Assembly: GCA_016794425.1 (NCBI GenBank)
Contig: JAEUHR010000053.1
Coordinates: 62,001 to 126,000 of the forward strand
Reading direction: 5' to 3'
From: Planctomycetota bacterium
GTDB taxonomy: Bacteria > Planctomycetota > UBA1135 > UBA2386
Length of the DNA stretch: 64,000 nt
In this document: positions 62,001 through 64,000 of the stretch, piece by piece
How positions within the stretch are numbered: position 1 is the first letter of the stretch
Layout of the letters: every line of letters begins with the position of its first letter
Made by a program: the position numbers and the translations under genes
Notes under the pieces: generated by a model
Seen by the model: the letters and a program-made list of their open reading frames with translations, nothing else
The model's database searches: none
What the model was told of the DNA's origin: nothing

Positions 62001-64000
62001 GGGAAGGCGAAGGTGCCGGCCGCGCCGGTGCGGCGGCCGACGCACATCGAGGTGCGCGGCGCCCGCACGCACAACCTGCAGGGTGTCTCGGTCGACGTGC
62101 CGCTCGGCAAGTTCACGGTGGTGACCGGCCCGTCCGGCTCGGGCAAGTCGAGCCTCGCGTTCGACACGATCTTCCAGGAGGGGCAGCGCCGCTTCCTCGA
62201 GAGCATGTCGACCTACGCGCGGCGCTTCCTCGGCCGCCTCGACCGCGCGCCGGTGGACCGGCTCGACGGCCTCGGGCCGGCGATCGCGATCGACCAGAAG
62301 CGCACCACGCGCAGCCCGCGGTCGACCGTCGCGACGACGACCGAGATCCACGACTACCTGCGCCTGTTGTTCGCGCGCGTCGGCCGGCACCACTGCCCGA
62401 CGCACGGGCAGGAGCTGATCGCGTGGTCGCCGAGCAAGGCCGCCGCCGACCTGGTCGCGACCTGGTCGGGCCGGCGCGCGCACGTGTTGGCGCCGATCGC
62501 GGTGCCGGCCGACACAGCCGCGGCGCCGAAGCAGTTCGCTGGCTGGCTCGCGGCGCTGCAGCAGCAGTGGCGGCAGGACGGTTTCGTGCGCGCGATCGTC
62601 GACGGCCAGGAACTGCGGCTCGACGCGGCCTGGCCGGCGACCGTGCGCGAACTGTTGCTGGTGATCGACCGCACGACGCTGGCCGACCGCGCGCGGCTCG
62701 CCGACGCGATCGAGCAGGCGCAGGCGGCGGCGGCCGAGCACGGCGGCGCGGCCGCCGCGGTCGTGCAGCTCGCCGACGGCGCCGAGGCCGGGCAACGGCT
62801 CTGGTACCGCGCCGATCAGGGCTGCCACCTGTGTGACTACCGTGCGCCGGCCGAAGTGCACCCGCGCTGGTTCTCGTTCAACCACCACACCGCCGCCTGC
62901 ACGAGCTGCCTCGGCCTCGGCGAGGTCGTCGTCTGCGCCGAGGACCTGCTGGTCAACCATCCGGACAAGCCGGTGTTCGGCGGCGCGATCCGCCACCAGG
63001 GCGCGGCGTTCACGTTCCTGACCGGGCGCGAGGGCTGGTACGCCGAGGTCGCGGCCGCGGTGGCCGAACGGCACGGCTTCGACCTGTCGCTGCCGTGGCG
63101 CAAGCAGCCGGCGAAGGTCCGGCAGCTGCTGCTGCGCGGCTGCGGCGACGAACGCTTCGAGGTCACGTTCAAGAAGGTCGAAGCCGGCCGGCGGCGCGAG
63201 TGGCGCATGCAGGTGCCGTGGAAGGGCCTCGCGCGGCAGGTCGAGGAGTGGTTCCACGGCAAGGACGAGGAGCACGGCGGCGACGAGCGGTTCCGCGCCG
63301 TGATGCGCTCGCAGTCGTGCCCGGCCTGCGAGGGCGAACGGTTGCAGCCGGGGCCGCGGCACGTGCGCGTCGGCGGCGTGCGGCTGCCCGAACTGCTGGC
63401 GCGCACCGTCGACGACGCGGCGGCGCAGCTCGACGCGCTGCAGCTCGACGCGACGCAGCAGCGCATCGCCGCCGACGTGCGCAAGGAACTGCACCACCGG
63501 CTGTCGTTCCTGCGCGCGACCGGCCTCGGCTACCTGACGCTGGATCGGTCCGCGGCGACGCTGTCGGGCGGCGAGGCGCAGCGGATCCGGCTCGCGGTGC
63601 AGCTCGGCAACAAGCTCTGCGGCGTGTTGTACGTGCTCGACGAGCCGACCGTCGGGCTGCACCCGCGCGACACCGAACGGCTGCTGCGCACGCTGCTCGA
63701 CCTGCGCGACCTCGGCAACACCGTGATCGCGGTCGAACACGACGAGACGATGGTGCGCGCCGCCGACTGGGTGCTCGACCTCGGTCCGGGTTCGGGTTCG
63801 CGGGGTGGGCGGATCGTCGCCGCCGGCGCGCCGGCCGCGGTCGCCGCGGCCGACAGCCTGACCGGCGCCTGGCTGCGCGGCGAACTGCTGGTCGCGGCGC
63901 CCGGCGCGCGGCGCCCGCCGGCCGGCCACGTCGCGCTGCGCGGCGTCGCGGTGCACAACCTGCGCCAGCTCGACGTCGACCTGCCGCTCGGCTGCATGCT
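59067..64000 (+). CDS. uvrA: Double-length excinuclease subunit UvrA (3' partial)
   Basis: 1644 codons are in the window and the gene runs off the edge. Copy 1 (59067-about 62000) has ATPase I (GVSGSGKSS, signature [17 protein letters not shown]), the UvrB-binding/insertion region, and ATPase II (GVSGSGKST near 61057, [13 protein letters not shown] zinc finger, [17 protein letters not shown]). A Pro/Ala linker joins copy 2 (62041 on): ATPase I ([26 protein letters not shown]) and the start of a fourth ATP site. UvrA recognises DNA damage in nucleotide excision repair. Copy 1 has CPNGH where the first zinc finger usually has CPxC. TTG 59067 is the best start; the nearby ATG 59048 is out of frame. 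Confidence 0.92.
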   Translation, partial: MATNSRKKARTGAAPATQAEPDATGPSWVVVKGAREHNLKGVDLRFPRDALVTFTGVSGSGKSSLAHHTIYQEGQRRFVESLSSYARQFLGRMEKPKVDLVEGLSPTVSIDQKSTSHSARSTVGTLTEVMDFLRLLWSRLGEPSCPECGAAIEAWSPDRVVDAIVADHQGQAVLVLAPVVRERKGEYRKELAEWAQKGFVRARIDGAVRRLDEDIRLERYVYHTIELVTDRLTVAAEARSRLAEAVEQALPLGGGSCAIAYGDDGYRLFSTLRACPNGHGALPEMEPRLFSFNSPIGACARCDGQGETFGFDPELLVADRTKTLREGALHAFTDEGKLVYGRLTLDHLAEVGRSFGFDLDTPWQKLSAKAKKVVLHGSGSQKFEFRWRRQGASFTTSGSDRIAFPGIVRHLEQVYRPSRARHLDRFRAAVVCDECGGERLSAAARAVRFLGQRLPEVLRLSIDDALRWVDGVRLAGNAARIGQEILPEIRRRLQFLADVGLGYLTLERRAPTLSGGESQRIRLAAQVGAGLRGILYVLDEPSIGLHTRDQERLLRTLEALRDRGNTVVVVEHDEETMLRSDFLVDVGPGAGVHGGEIVAAGTPEQVRASPRSLTGMYLRGERTVPMPSVRRSAERSALQIRGARHHNLQGIDVDLPLGRLVAVTGVSGSGKSTLVHHVLVPALKAALSRTGGAPVHCDAVLGIEQLDKVVEIDQAPIGRTPRSNPATYTDVWTHVRDLFALLPESKLRQYEKGRFSFNVPGGRCEACGGAGVTTLEMNFLAPVEVVCDECGGARFHSETLSIRWQDKSVHDVLEMTVDDAAAFFRDLPKIARGLRALQDTGLGYLKLGQPSTTLSGGEAQRVKLATELQRPATGRTFYVLDEPTTGLHFEDVAKLLQSLQRLVDAGNTVLVIEHNLDVVRAADWIVDLGPEGGSGGGRLVAAGTPEQVAAVDASPTGAALRAIGIGAPRRRPVAAQAAGKAKVPAAPVRRPTHIEVRGARTHNLQGVSVDVPLGKFTVVTGPSGSGKSSLAFDTIFQEGQRRFLESMSTYARRFLGRLDRAPVDRLDGLGPAIAIDQKRTTRSPRSTVATTTEIHDYLRLLFARVGRHHCPTHGQELIAWSPSKAAADLVATWSGRRAHVLAPIAVPADTAAAPKQFAGWLAALQQQWRQDGFVRAIVDGQELRLDAAWPATVRELLLVIDRTTLADRARLADAIEQAQAAAAEHGGAAAAVVQLADGAEAGQRLWYRADQGCHLCDYRAPAEVHPRWFSFNHHTAACTSCLGLGEVVVCAEDLLVNHPDKPVFGGAIRHQGAAFTFLTGREGWYAEVAAAVAERHGFDLSLPWRKQPAKVRQLLLRGCGDERFEVTFKKVEAGRRREWRMQVPWKGLARQVEEWFHGKDEEHGGDERFRAVMRSQSCPACEGERLQPGPRHVRVGGVRLPELLARTVDDAAAQLDALQLDATQQRIAADVRKELHHRLSFLRATGLGYLTLDRSAATLSGGEAQRIRLAVQLGNKLCGVLYVLDEPTVGLHPRDTERLLRTLLDLRDLGNTVIAVEHDETMVRAADWVLDLGPGSGSRGGRIVAAGAPAAVAAADSLTGAWLRGELLVAAPGARRPPAGHVALRGVAVHNLRQLDVDLPLGCM

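Noticed and set aside
59145-63956. A 1603-codon open frame on the minus strand opposite uvrA, rich in Arg, Ala, Gln and Asp.
   Set aside because: It mirrors the uvrA codons on the opposite strand. In very GC-rich DNA, stop codons are rare in the other frames. No domain or start signal supports it, whereas the plus-strand frame gives perfect UvrA motifs.
1-64000. tRNA, rRNA, CRISPR, transposon or prophage genes.
   Set aside because: No gap between genes exceeds about 210 bp, and none of the gaps shows cloverleaf, repeat-spacer or terminal inverted repeat structure. No transposase or phage motif is present in any frame.

Overview
The window is a very GC-rich, gene-dense bacterial chromosome segment from a Gram-negative (diderm) organism. 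It carries lipid A genes (lpxB and an LpxL-type acyltransferase), a complete Mla-type lipid transporter, many lipoproteins and an Lpt-independent polysaccharide locus. Several features point to the PVC superphylum, most likely a high-GC Planctomycetota lineage. These are a double-length UvrA (the arrangement known from Chlamydia), a membrane-tethered Ser/Thr kinase ending in a formylglycine-enzyme-like domain, a sigma factor fused to a large extracytoplasmic beta-sandwich protein, an FG-GAP lipoprotein and a Tat-exported sugar-isomerase-like TIM barrel. This placement is inference. No rRNA, tRNA, CRISPR array, insertion sequence or phage gene is visible, and no gap between genes exceeds about 210 bp.

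Layout. 1-3091: end of a sugar oxidoreductase/SDR fusion and a GT4 glycosyltransferase. 3153-7446: formate-THF ligase, a small membrane protein and transketolase. 7652-12433: the sigma factor fusion, a membrane protein and a secreted protein. 12512-17738 (minus): a full ISC iron-sulfur operon iscR-iscS-iscU-iscA-hscB-hscA-fdx, with ygfZ divergent from it at 17830. 18744-20857: an IolB-like protein and a parvulin-type isomerase. 20900-26257 (minus): the phosphate operon pstS-phoU-pstC-pstA-pstB-pstB, preceded by a PHO-box-like repeat. 26293-28643: LpxL-type acyltransferase and an MFS carrier. 28738-32787: a CBS protein and mlaEFD plus auxiliary lipoprotein. 32901-39041: a region with visibly less GC-biased codons encoding a lipoprotein, an FG-GAP lipoprotein and the kinase. 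39045-44959: HEAT protein, larC, efp, TIM barrel, aminotransferase, rhodanese. 45006-50404 (minus): a coupled pabA-like/ABC exporter/lpxB/ubiD operon. 50439: TrkA. 51801-57653 (minus): polyprenyl-type glycosyltransferase, large membrane protein and two nucleotide-sugar epimerases. 57860-64000: lipoprotein, small protein, and the start of the double uvrA.

Genes are packed with ATGA, GTGA or similar overlaps in nearly every operon, so translational coupling appears to be the rule; clear Shine-Dalgarno sequences are rare. The most unusual signals are: (1) two adjacent PstB paralogues whose lost motifs are complementary, predicting a heterodimer with one working and one dead ATP site; (2) a PhoU fused to a low-molecular-weight phosphatase-like domain that has lost its catalytic Cys and Arg; (3) the sigma factor-transmembrane-beta-sandwich fusion; and (4) a proteobacterial-style complete ISC operon in what looks like a planctomycete.
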